Below are positions 1-6,629 of a stretch of DNA of 7,105 bases, one piece after another. The translations under genes were made by a program, and so were the position numbers. The DNA is from an uncultured Lachnospiraceae bacterium (GTDB lineage Bacteria > Bacillota > Clostridia > Lachnospirales > Lachnospiraceae), in contig CAJTNT010000083.1 in assembly GCA_910577785.1 (NCBI GenBank), positions 1-7,105 of the forward strand, in the 5' to 3' direction. Under the pieces are notes generated by a model, which worked only from the letters and a program-made list of their open reading frames with translations, had not been told where the DNA came from and ran no database searches. Position 1 is the stretch's first letter; every line of letters starts with the position of its first letter.

Positions 1-1559
1 GGCTGCTGGGCATGGTGCTGGTTCCTGTGCTGATGGGACGGCTGGAGGGCAATGCCGTGGTTTCCGCCAGTCCCGTGATCTTTTTTGGGTCTGCCCTTTT
101 TGCATGGTTGACGGTCACGATCTCCTGCCTGCGTCCGGCAAGGCTCGCTGGCAAGGTTTCTCCGATCGAAGCGCTGCGGATGAGTGATGCCGCCGTCACA
201 GGCAGGAAGAAGAGCAAACGCACCCGGAATGGCGCTTCCATTACCAGTATGGCATGGGCAAATCTGGGGCGGAACAAAAAACGGACAGTGACAGTCATCT
301 GCTCTCTGACCCTGGGATTGGTTTTGCTCAGCTGTTTCTACGCTAAGAATGCTGCTTTTGATATGGAGAAATACCTGTCTGAGCTGACGATCAGTGATTT
401 CCGGCTGGATGACAGCAGCAGTGCAGACTATATTGGCGGATATGACCCTCATGGTTCCACACTGAATGCCGAACTGGTGGAGTCCGTGGAAGGATTGGCT
501 GGTTTGGAAGCGATTGGTCATCAATACTCTCATCAATTTGAACTGACACTGGATGACGAGACGGTGCAGAATATCGATGCCTTTTATACACAGGAAATAC
601 TGGACGATTGGGCAGCTTACGATCCGTCCGGTTCTGCTCAGATAAAAAACGCTATGGAAACCCGTGAAGCGATCGGCGTACTGTATGGCATGGACGGGAT
701 CCCTCTGGATGCAATTGTGCAGGAGCGGTATTTGCTCTCCGGCAGCTATGATGCAGAGAAATTTGCCAGCGGCGACTATGTGCTGGCTGTCGGTCCTGCC
801 ATAGATGCCTCAGACCCGGAGCGATATGCTGCATTGCCTGTTCCTACAGTCGGAAGCAGTATTGTGCTTGAAGGTCGCACCTACACGGTAATGGCGATTG
901 TATATCCGCTGCAGGCTGTGGAGGAAGGCGCTTATGAAAGCGGTGTACGAAATCAGCACTGCATGAGCTTTGTTATTCCTGCTTCGGTATTCCGGCAGCA
1001 GTGGCCGGAGAATACACTGCGGAGACTGTTCTTCAATGTGGATGATGAACATATTCCCGCAGCACAGGAGATGCTCGATGCGTATACCAGGACCATGGAC
1101 ACCAGTCTGCCTGTGACATCCCGCAAAACTATGACGGAGCAGTATGAGGCAGAGACACGGGCGTCGGCAGTCATGGGAAATACCATCAGCATAATCATTG
1201 CTCTGGTGGGTGTGCTCAACTTTATCAATTCCATGGTTACGGCCATTGTTTCCCGCAAAAAAGAGTTTGCCATGATCCAGTCCGTGGGCATGACCAGGCG
1301 CCAGCTGCGGAAGATGCTGATTTGTGAGGGTCTGGATTACGCGGCGATCACGCTGATCGTTTCTTATATTGTAAGCGCTCTGGCCGTTGGGATCGGTGTC
1401 CGTGTCATGACAGCCAATGAGTTCAGCACGTTCCATTTTACACTGATGCCGCTGATGATGTGTACACCCGTTCTCCTGGCTTTTGCGGTGCTTATCCCGT
1501 TTCTGTGTTTTAAGAATATAGAAAAGCAAAGCATTGTTGAGCGATTGCGAACAGAATAA
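1..1559 (+). CDS. ABC transporter permease, FtsX/MacB family (5'-truncated by window edge)
   Basis: This is the C-terminal part of an integral membrane ABC permease. The reading frame is already open at base 3 (Leu-Leu-Gly before the first Met at 12), so the true start lies upstream and about 518 residues are visible. Visible residues 25-43 form a membrane segment followed by RPARLAGKVSPIEALR, the usual close of a first FtsX domain. A second half follows: ANLGRNKKR, a membrane segment at about 95-111, and an extracellular domain of some 270 residues like the MacB core. The C-terminal FtsX domain has three membrane segments at about 391-417, 443-470 and 479-505, with SRKKEFAMIQSVGMTRRQL between the first two, where such permeases contact their ATPase. 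The duplicated layout (one segment, large loop, three segments, twice) fits full-length family members of roughly 800 residues. The ATPase gene is presumably upstream. The substrate cannot be told; peptide or antimicrobial export or sensing is common in the family. No intrinsic terminator follows the stop. Confidence 0.9.
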   Translation, partial: LLGMVLVPVLMGRLEGNAVVSASPVIFFGSALFAWLTVTISCLRPARLAGKVSPIEALRMSDAAVTGRKKSKRTRNGASITSMAWANLGRNKKRTVTVICSLTLGLVLLSCFYAKNAAFDMEKYLSELTISDFRLDDSSSADYIGGYDPHGSTLNAELVESVEGLAGLEAIGHQYSHQFELTLDDETVQNIDAFYTQEILDDWAAYDPSGSAQIKNAMETREAIGVLYGMDGIPLDAIVQERYLLSGSYDAEKFASGDYVLAVGPAIDASDPERYAALPVPTVGSSIVLEGRTYTVMAIVYPLQAVEEGAYESGVRNQHCMSFVIPASVFRQQWPENTLRRLFFNVDDEHIPAAQEMLDAYTRTMDTSLPVTSRKTMTEQYEAETRASAVMGNTISIIIALVGVLNFINSMVTAIVSRKKEFAMIQSVGMTRRQLRKMLICEGLDYAAITLIVSYIVSALAVGIGVRVMTANEFSTFHFTLMPLMMCTPVLLAFAVLIPFLCFKNIEKQSIVERLRTE

Positions 1560-1631
1560 ACAGGATGATCTGCCGGACGGCGGCAAGAGGAAAAATGAAA
1601 AATTTAAGATCGTAAAAGCGCTCGAAGGGGA

Positions 1632-1660
1632 TTGACTTTTATACTTTAAAGTGTTAAAAT
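1632..1660 (+). promoter_or_regulatory. Sigma-A promoter for the aldolase-SDR-trxB unit
   Basis: TTGACT (1632-1637) and TAAAAT (1655-1660) are separated by exactly 17 bp, five of six matches each to the vegetative consensus. Transcription would start near 1667 and give a leader of about 45 nt before the ATG at 1712. It lies in the 152-bp gap after the permease, suggesting that the aldolase starts a new transcript rather than belonging to the transporter operon. Confidence 0.75.
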
Positions 1661-1711
1661 TTTGAATGCTGGCAGACACTGTTAACCGAAACAATGTGGG
1701 AGAAGAGGAAT

Positions 1712-2686
1712 ATGAAAGAGATTGTTAGTTTGATGGATTATCGTTCGAGCATCAAGGTGGTTGATGCAACTTTGAGAGATGGCGGGCTGGTAAATGACTT
1801 TTATTTTACGGATGAGTTTGTCAAGGCGTTATATATAGCAAATATCAGGGCTGGCGTGGATTATATGGAGATGGGGTACAAGGCGTCAAAGGAGATGTTC
1901 GACGAGAACAGGTTCGGGAAATGGAAATTCTGCGATGACGATGATATCCGGGAGATCGTCGGGGACAATGACACGGGGCTCAAGATCGCAGTCATGGCGG
2001 ACGTGGGGAGATGTGACTACAGGAAAGATATCGTCAGCAGGTCGGAGAGCCCGATCGACCTGATCCGGGTGGCTACGTACCTGAACACGATACCGGCTGC
2101 GGCGGACATGATCGAGGATGCCAAGAAAAAGGGCTATGAGGTGAGCTGTAACATCATGGCGATATCGAGCGGGTTGGAGAGCGACCTGCGCGTGGCGCTT
2201 GACATTCTGGGGAAGACGTCGGCAGATGTATTTTATATCGTTGACAGCTTCGGCTCGCTGTACCCGGAGCAGATCGCGCGGATCACGGACACCTACATGG
2301 AGTTTGCGAGCAAGTACGGCAAAAAGCTCGGCATCCATGCGCACAACAACCAGCAGCTTGCTTTTGCCAATACGATCGAGGCTGTCGGGGACGGTGTGGA
2401 CTGGCTCGACGCCACGTACTCCGGCATGGGACGGGGAGCGGGAAACTGTGCGATGGAGCTGCTGCTCGGCTTTCTGCACAACCCCAAGTACAACAATTAC
2501 TATGTGATCCAGTTTATCGAGCAGTATATGAACAAGCTCAAGGAGGACGGCGTGGTGTGGGGGTTTGACCTTCAATATATGATGACGGGGCTTCTGAACC
2601 AGCACCCGAGGACGGCGATCCAGTTCACGAAGGATAAGAGAAAAGACTACGCTGAATTTTACAAGGAAGTTGTAGCACAGGATTGA
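1712..2686 (+). CDS. HMGL-like (DRE-TIM metallolyase) aldolase-domain protein
   Basis: Predicted cytoplasmic TIM-barrel enzyme of 324 residues in the HMG-CoA lyase / isopropylmalate synthase / 4-hydroxy-2-oxovalerate aldolase superfamily, which makes or breaks C-C bonds through a divalent-metal enolate. The N-terminal signature VVDATLRDGG carries the catalytic Arg22 and metal-binding Asp23. The metal-binding HxH pair is His209/His211 in GIHAHNNQQ, followed by GMGRGAGN, the family's glycine loop. The protein is the catalytic barrel plus a short tail: the C-terminal communication domain of DmpG-type aldolases and the LeuA regulatory domain are not evident. The substrate is therefore unknown; such orphan aldolase-domain proteins are often annotated without function. 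The ATG at 1712 is chosen because GGGAGAAGAGG (1698-1708) sits just before it; an in-frame ATG at 1694 has no ribosome binding site. The first 170 bp are richer in A+T codons than the rest. An SDR and TrxB follow on the same strand. Confidence 0.85.
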   Translation: MKEIVSLMDYRSSIKVVDATLRDGGLVNDFYFTDEFVKALYIANIRAGVDYMEMGYKASKEMFDENRFGKWKFCDDDDIREIVGDNDTGLKIAVMADVGRCDYRKDIVSRSESPIDLIRVATYLNTIPAAADMIEDAKKKGYEVSCNIMAISSGLESDLRVALDILGKTSADVFYIVDSFGSLYPEQIARITDTYMEFASKYGKKLGIHAHNNQQLAFANTIEAVGDGVDWLDATYSGMGRGAGNCAMELLLGFLHNPKYNNYYVIQFIEQYMNKLKEDGVVWGFDLQYMMTGLLNQHPRTAIQFTKDKRKDYAEFYKEVVAQD

Positions 2687-2701
2687 TGCATATTTGGGAT
2701 A

Positions 2702-2721
2702 AGCCGCGGTTATCTGCGGCT
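2702..2721 (+). promoter_or_regulatory. Short stem-loop between aldolase and SDR genes
   Basis: AGCCGC (2702-2707) and GCGGCT (2716-2721) form a perfect 6-bp GC-rich stem with an 8-nt loop, 15 bp after the aldolase stop, followed by a T-rich run (TGTTTCCTTT). It could be a weak attenuator that lowers downstream expression or an mRNA processing or stability element. The T tract is interrupted, so a full terminator is unlikely. No promoter was recognised in this 80-bp gap. Confidence 0.35.
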
Positions 2722-2766
2722 GTTTCCTTTGCTGCATGGAAATACGGGAAAGGGGAGACGATAGGA

Positions 2767-3498
2767 ATGGCTGCAGCGGACAGAAAAAAGGCGCTCGTCA
2801 CAGGGGCGTCGCGGGGGATCGGCAGGGCGGTCGCGTCGGCGCTCGCCGCATCCGGATATGATCTGTATATGACCTGCCGCAGGAACACGGGAGCGCTGGA
2901 AGGGCTGGCGGAGGAACTCCGGGCGCAGTACGGGACAAAATGCAGTTGTTATACCTTCCCGATCCATGATGAGGGGAAGGTGGCGGAGATGTTCCGGGAT
3001 ATCCCTTATCTGGACGTGCTCGTCAACAATGCGGGCATATCGTATATCGGGCTGTTGACGGACATGACATACCGGGAGTGGCAGGAGGTGATCGACACCA
3101 ATCTGAGCGCGTGTTTCCTGACATGCAGGTGCGCGGTGCCGCAGATGGTGCGCCGCCGCCGGGGGAAGATCATCAATATGTCCTCCGTGTGGGGAAACAC
3201 AGGCGCGTCGATGGAGGTGGCGTACTCGGCGTCAAAGGGCGGGGTCAATGCTTTCACGCGCGCGCTTGCCAAGGAGCTGGCGCCCAGCAACATTCAGGTC
3301 AATGCGGTCGCCTGCGGCGTGATCGACACGGACATGAACCGGTGCTTTGGCGAGGATGAGATGAATATGCTGATACAGGAGATACCGGCTGACCGGATCG
3401 GACGACCCGAGGAGGCGGCGGAGATCGTGAAATTTTTGTGCACTGGCAATGAATATCTGACAGGGCAGGTTATAACATTGGATGGAGGTTGGACATGA
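2767..3498 (+). CDS. SDR family oxidoreductase, YmfI-like (possible EF-P 5-aminopentanone reductase)
   Basis: A 243-residue classical short-chain dehydrogenase/reductase with a Rossmann fold and no membrane segment. TGASRGIG (12-19) binds the NADP(H) pyrophosphate, NNAG (87-90) is the structural motif, and the catalytic set is Ser140, Tyr153 and Lys157 (YSASK). The stretch SSVWGNTGASMEVAYSASKGG differs from ordinary FabG (SSVVGLMGNAGQANYAASKAG style) and resembles the WG-TGAS-EV-YS pattern I associate with Bacillus YmfI, which reduces 5-aminopentanone on Lys32 of elongation factor P. The length also matches that family. The assignment is from memory of family patterns; 3-oxoacyl-ACP reductase or another carbonyl reductase remains possible. 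The ATG at 2767 has GGGGAG (2752-2757) 9 nt upstream; the frame is open further upstream (to about 2683) but that extension lacks a ribosome site and precedes the Rossmann strand. The stop overlaps the trxB start (ATGA), indicating coupled translation. Confidence 0.85.
   Translation: MAAADRKKALVTGASRGIGRAVASALAASGYDLYMTCRRNTGALEGLAEELRAQYGTKCSCYTFPIHDEGKVAEMFRDIPYLDVLVNNAGISYIGLLTDMTYREWQEVIDTNLSACFLTCRCAVPQMVRRRRGKIINMSSVWGNTGASMEVAYSASKGGVNAFTRALAKELAPSNIQVNAVACGVIDTDMNRCFGEDEMNMLIQEIPADRIGRPEEAAEIVKFLCTGNEYLTGQVITLDGGWT
3484..3488 (+). promoter_or_regulatory. Ribosome binding site for trxB, inside the SDR gene
   Basis: GGAGG lies within the last codons of the SDR gene. It directly abuts a TTG at 3489, stands 6 nt from the ATG at 3495 and 9 nt from the ATG at 3498. 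The zero spacing rules against TTG. The ATG at 3495 is preferred because it makes the common ATGA stop-start overlap; 3498 is also feasible. Confidence 0.7.
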
Positions 3499-4436
3499 TG
3501 GAAAATGAAGTGTATGATTTATTGATAATCGGTTCGGGACCGGCAGGGCTGGGCGCCGCGGTCTATGCGGTGAGAGCGGGGCTGAAAGCTGCGGTTGTCG
3601 ACAGGAGCCCCGTCAGCGGCGGGCAGGTGCTGAGCACGTATGAGGTGGACAATTATCTGGGACTTCCGGGGATGAGCGGAGGGGATCTGTCCGAGCGGTT
3701 CAGGGAGCACGCGGACCGGCTGGGGGCAGCGTTCATCACTGCGGACGTGCGGGGGATCGAGCAGAGCGGCGGGCAGCAGGCGGTGTACACCGTCCACACG
3801 GATCAGTCGGATCTGCGGACACGGACGGTCATTCTTGCCACCGGCGCCTCACACTCCCCGCTCGGTGTGCCGGGCGAGAAGGAGCTTTCAGGCATGGGGG
3901 TATCGTACTGTGCGACCTGTGACGGTGCTTTCTATAGAAGAAGGACTGTCGCGGTGGTCGGCGGCGGTGATGTTGCGGTGGAGGATGCGGTCTTTCTGGC
4001 GGGTATCTGCAAAAAGGTCTGGCTCATACACCGGAGGGATCAGCTGCGGGCTGCGGACAGCCTGCAGAAGAAGCTGTTCGCACTCGGGAATGTCGAGGTG
4101 CGCTGGGACAGCGAAGTGAAGGAGATTCTGGGCAGTGAGACGGTGGAGGGCGTCCGTGTCCGCAACAACAAGAGCGGGGAGGAGAGCCAGCTTGATGTCG
4201 AGGGCGTGTTCATAGCGGTCGGCATTGTGCCCGACACGGACATTTTCAGGGATCTTGTGGAAATGGATGAGAAGGGATACGTCATGGCGGACGAGACCTG
4301 TGCGACGTCTGGGCGCGGTATATTTGCCGCAGGGGATATCAGAAAGAAGGCGCTGCGCCAGATTATCACGGCGGTGGCGGACGGGGCAAATGCCGTCCAC
4401 TCGGCGCAGGCGTATCTGAGCTCGCAGAAAATGTAA
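3495..4436 (+). CDS. trxB: Thioredoxin-disulfide reductase (NADPH)
   Basis: A 313-residue cytoplasmic FAD/NADPH flavoenzyme that passes electrons from NADPH through FAD and a redox dithiol to thioredoxin. All hallmarks are present: the N-terminal FAD dinucleotide motif GSGPAG (13-18), the ATGASHSPLGVPGE segment, the redox-active Cys139-Ala-Thr-Cys142 pair (CATCDG), the NADPH-binding GGGDVAVED (from 156), His179-Arg180-Arg181 for the NADPH 2'-phosphate, and the C-terminal FAD motif AAGDIR followed by LRQIITAVADGANA. The length is typical of low-molecular-weight TrxB. The NADPH motifs argue against the ferredoxin- or flavin-dependent relatives seen in some clostridia. No trxA is adjacent. It is co-transcribed and translationally coupled with the SDR upstream, so its supply of reduced thioredoxin may be co-regulated with that enzyme. 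No clear intrinsic terminator follows the stop; only A+T hairpins are present. Confidence 0.95.
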   Translation: MMENEVYDLLIIGSGPAGLGAAVYAVRAGLKAAVVDRSPVSGGQVLSTYEVDNYLGLPGMSGGDLSERFREHADRLGAAFITADVRGIEQSGGQQAVYTVHTDQSDLRTRTVILATGASHSPLGVPGEKELSGMGVSYCATCDGAFYRRRTVAVVGGGDVAVEDAVFLAGICKKVWLIHRRDQLRAADSLQKKLFALGNVEVRWDSEVKEILGSETVEGVRVRNNKSGEESQLDVEGVFIAVGIVPDTDIFRDLVEMDEKGYVMADETCATSGRGIFAAGDIRKKALRQIITAVADGANAVHSAQAYLSSQKM

Positions 4437-4468
4437 AAGTTACAGAAATATTTAAAAAATATATAAAT

Positions 4469-4504
4469 GGTCGAATAGGATAAAAAAACGGTCGAATAGG
4501 ATAA
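4469..4504. repeat. 15-bp direct repeat GGTCGAATAGGATAA, two copies 21 bp apart
   Basis: Identical copies lie at 4469-4483 and 4490-4504, separated by 6 A-rich bases. The 21-bp repeat distance is two helical turns, so both copies face the same side of the DNA, as expected for cooperative protein binding. They sit 33 bp after the trxB stop and about 105 bp upstream of the next -35 box. They may alternatively be a chance local duplication. The rest of the gap (4505-4607) shows nothing further that I recognise. Confidence 0.6.
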
Positions 4505-4607
4505 GAATGCGAGAAAATATGGAATAAGATGGCGAAAGTACACAAAATTCCTGGATGAAAAACAGCAATTTTGGCAAGGGGAATGCATCAGGGTGCAAAA
4601 AGATATC

Positions 4608-4636
4608 TTGACATTTGCGGGGAAATGTGATAATTT
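4608..4636 (+). promoter_or_regulatory. Sigma-A promoter for the NlpC/P60 hydrolase gene
   Basis: A perfect -35 box TTGACA (4608-4613) is followed after 17 bp by TAATTT (4631-4636), a 4-of-6 match. Transcription should begin near 4643, leaving an untranslated leader of roughly 84 nt that contains the dyad and tandem repeat described separately. Confidence 0.7.
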
Positions 4637-4646
4637 ATTTCATGGG

Positions 4647-4678
4647 TGTAATAATTTCGTAATAATTATCGAAATTAT
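4647..4678 (+). promoter_or_regulatory. WalR-like tandem repeat overlapping a perfect dyad in the hydrolase leader
   Basis: GTAATAATT occurs twice (4648-4656 and 4659-4667) with an 11-bp period, the one-turn spacing of OmpR-family response regulator sites. Read as TGTAAT (4647-4652), five bases, CGTAAT (4658-4663), it matches the WalR (YycF) box TGTWAH-N5-TGTWAH with one mismatch. Overlapping it, ATAATTTCG (4651-4659) and CGAAATTAT (4670-4678) are perfect inverted 9-mers around a 10-bp centre; this could be an operator or a weak RNA hairpin. The position, just downstream of the predicted transcription start, would favour repression over activation. Confidence 0.45.
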
Positions 4679-4714
4679 GAAACAGTTACGGGAACATCAC
4701 ATACACCACGCAAT

Positions 4715-4719
4715 GGAGG
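4715..4719 (+). promoter_or_regulatory. Ribosome binding site deciding the hydrolase start
   Basis: GGAGG stands 7 nt before the ATG at 4727. An in-frame TTG at 4721 is only 1 nt from it and is rejected as a start. Confidence 0.8.
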
Positions 4720-4726
4720 ATTGAAC

Positions 4727-6547
4727 ATGAACAAGTACGGCGTGAAGGCAGCAGCGTGTGCGCTTGTCGGAACACTTTCGCTATCCGGCTACCAGATGAC
4801 ACTTGAAGCAAAGATCCACAATTCGTCAGACGTACCAGCAGCAGGGGTTGCGGTTGTACTGGATGAAGGCAGCACGATACAGGATCTTCAGGTGGAGGTT
4901 GTTCAGAACATAGCTTATCTTGAGAGCGTATCAGGCTTACAGCCTAATATTATAAAAGCAGCAGAGAAGGTCACACTGGCAGATACACCGAGCAGTGTTG
5001 CCTGGGCAAACACAAGGACGGCGACTGCAAAGATATCGACGGAGTTCACGGAGACATTCAGCGAGTCGATCGTTGAAGCCGAGTCGGAGCTTCCGGCAGC
5101 GGACGGCGAGGTACAGCAGGAGGAGGAAGCGGAGCTCTCGACAGAGCTGCGGACAGAGTGGAATATCCTGGATGAGGAAACCGCAGGCGGGGAGAGTTCC
5201 GGTGAGAACACTTCCACGCAGGAAACTGCGGAGGAGGAATCCATGACGGAGGAGCCTGCCGAGCGCGAGACATCGACCGAGGAGACAAGCTCGACAGAGA
5301 CGATCGAGACGGAGACGGCGGATGCTGAGACGACAGAAACTGCGACAGATACAGATACAGAAATAACAACCGAGACAACGACAGAAATAACAACTGAGAC
5401 AACAACCGAGGAGACAACAGATACAGAGGTGTCGACCGAGGAGACGACGGAGGCAGCGGACAGCACCGGGGAGAACGACGATTTTCAGGCGAGTGCAGGC
5501 TTTTCTGCGACAGACACGTATGATGACGTGGAGGTCGCAGCGAAGGCACCGGTTCCGGAGGAGCCAAAGGAGGAGTCGCAGGACTTCTCAGGTCTTGTCA
5601 TCGCCCAGGTGGACAACTACGTGAACGTCAGGAGCACGCCGGACGAGAGCGGCGAGATCGTCGGAAAGCTCTATGACAAATCTGTCGGTGAGCTTGTGGA
5701 GGAGAAGGACGGCTGGTATAAGATCGTATCGGGAAATTGTACCGGGTATGTCAAGGGCGATTTCTGTGCGGCAGGAGAGCAGGCGGAGGAGCTTGCAAAG
5801 GAGGTCGGAACGACCTATGCTGTCGTCAACACCACGACGCTCAAGGTAAGGCAGGATGCGAGCACGGATTCGGCAGTTCTCGGACTGGTGCCGATCGATG
5901 AGGAGCTGGTGGTCCTCGAGGAGCTTGACGGATGGGTCAAGATCGCCGTTGAGGAGGGCGACGGGTATGTTTCCAAAGAGTATGTAAAGCTGAGGACCGA
6001 TTTTGTACATGCCGAGTCAAAGCAGGAGGAAGAGATCCGTCTTGCAAAGGAAGCGCGGGCGCGCGAGGAGGCAAGGGCAGCTGCGGCTGCGACAGAGGCG
6101 GCAAGAGTGCAGAGACAGGCGGAGGCACAGGCACAGAGATCTGCGGCAAACCAGGCGACGATCGAGTCTGCGAGAAGCACCGCGGCGGCATCACAGGGGA
6201 GCGAGATGGGCAAGTCGGTCATCGACTACGCGACACAGTTTGTCGGCAATCCGTATGTGTGGGGCGGTTCAAGTCTCACAAACGGAACAGACTGCTCCGG
6301 TTTTGTCATGAGTGTGTACGATAATTTTGGTGTGAGCCTGCCGCATTCCTCATCGGCGCTGAGAAGCCAGGGCTATGATGTCGGAGGGCTCAGCAATGCA
6401 CAGCCGGGCGATATCGTGTGCTACTCCGGTCATGTAGGTCTTTATGTCGGCAACGGACAGATCGTTCACGCCAGCACATCAAAGACGGGGATCATCGTAT
6501 CGAGCGCGACATATCGCAACATCCTGTCAGTGAGAAGGATTTTCTAA
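4727..6547 (+). CDS. Secreted SH3b-SH3b-NlpC/P60 (C40) cell-wall peptidase
   Basis: A 606-residue exported peptidoglycan hydrolase, probably a gamma-D-glutamyl endopeptidase that trims wall peptides. In order: a signal peptide (1-28, positive MNKYGVK then a hydrophobic core); an unassigned segment (29-108); an acidic Glu/Thr/Ser linker (about 109-262) with TEITTETT units; two bacterial SH3 domains (289-349, with VNVRSTPDESGEIVGKL, and 364-424, with LKVRQDASTDSAVLGLV); an Ala/Glu/Arg-rich, probably coiled-coil stretch (432-476); and the catalytic NlpC/P60 domain (495-606). The expected catalytic residues are present: Cys523 in TDCSGF, His569 in SGHVGLYVG and His581 in IVHAS. The SH3b domains likely bind wall peptides and the linker may span or extend through the wall. 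The signal region has LSLSG followed by Tyr, not Cys, so it is not a lipoprotein. No sortase motif or transmembrane anchor is seen at the C-terminus. It is monocistronic, between its own promoter and a strong terminator. Confidence 0.93.
   Translation: MNKYGVKAAACALVGTLSLSGYQMTLEAKIHNSSDVPAAGVAVVLDEGSTIQDLQVEVVQNIAYLESVSGLQPNIIKAAEKVTLADTPSSVAWANTRTATAKISTEFTETFSESIVEAESELPAADGEVQQEEEAELSTELRTEWNILDEETAGGESSGENTSTQETAEEESMTEEPAERETSTEETSSTETIETETADAETTETATDTDTEITTETTTEITTETTTEETTDTEVSTEETTEAADSTGENDDFQASAGFSATDTYDDVEVAAKAPVPEEPKEESQDFSGLVIAQVDNYVNVRSTPDESGEIVGKLYDKSVGELVEEKDGWYKIVSGNCTGYVKGDFCAAGEQAEELAKEVGTTYAVVNTTTLKVRQDASTDSAVLGLVPIDEELVVLEELDGWVKIAVEEGDGYVSKEYVKLRTDFVHAESKQEEEIRLAKEARAREEARAAAAATEAARVQRQAEAQAQRSAANQATIESARSTAAASQGSEMGKSVIDYATQFVGNPYVWGGSSLTNGTDCSGFVMSVYDNFGVSLPHSSSALRSQGYDVGGLSNAQPGDIVCYSGHVGLYVGNGQIVHASTSKTGIIVSSATYRNILSVRRIF
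5357..5404 (+). repeat. 24-bp tandem repeat within the acidic linker coding region
   Basis: Two consecutive 24-bp units (5357-5380 and 5381-5404) differ at only two bases, both silent, and encode TEITTETT twice. Related, more degenerate Thr/Glu codons continue on both sides (about 5330-5460). Such in-frame repeats can expand or contract by slippage without breaking the gene, so linker length may vary between strains. Confidence 0.75.
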
Positions 6548-6558
6548 GAGATTGTTTT

Positions 6559-6588
6559 AAGTGGGTGACATTGGGCACCCACTTTTTT
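6559..6588 (+). terminator. Intrinsic terminator of the NlpC/P60 gene
   Basis: AAGTGGGTG (6559-6567) pairs perfectly with CACCCACTT (6576-6584) around an 8-nt loop and runs into six T residues (6583-6588). It begins 12 bp after the stop codon, a textbook rho-independent terminator. Confidence 0.93.
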
Positions 6589-6629
6589 GTGCGCAGCCCC
6601 GTGCCTCTTTGCGCATCACGGCTGGAAAA

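Noticed and set aside
1571..1585. Hairpin TGCCG-GACGG-CGGCA as terminator of the permease gene
   Set aside because: The stem is only 5 bp and is followed by A-rich rather than T-rich sequence.
4440..4470. Terminator after trxB
   Set aside because: Only A+T pairing (AAATATTT region) without a GC stem or a proper T tract; not convincing.
4727..4800. Lipoprotein signal in the wall hydrolase
   Set aside because: The hydrophobic core ends LSLSG-Tyr; the lipobox cysteine is absent, so an ordinary secretory signal is more likely.
4915..5466. Open frame on the - strand encoding a Ser/Val-rich 183-residue protein
   Set aside because: It is the antisense shadow of the Glu/Thr-rich linker; its composition follows from those codons, and it lacks a ribosome site and any family signature.
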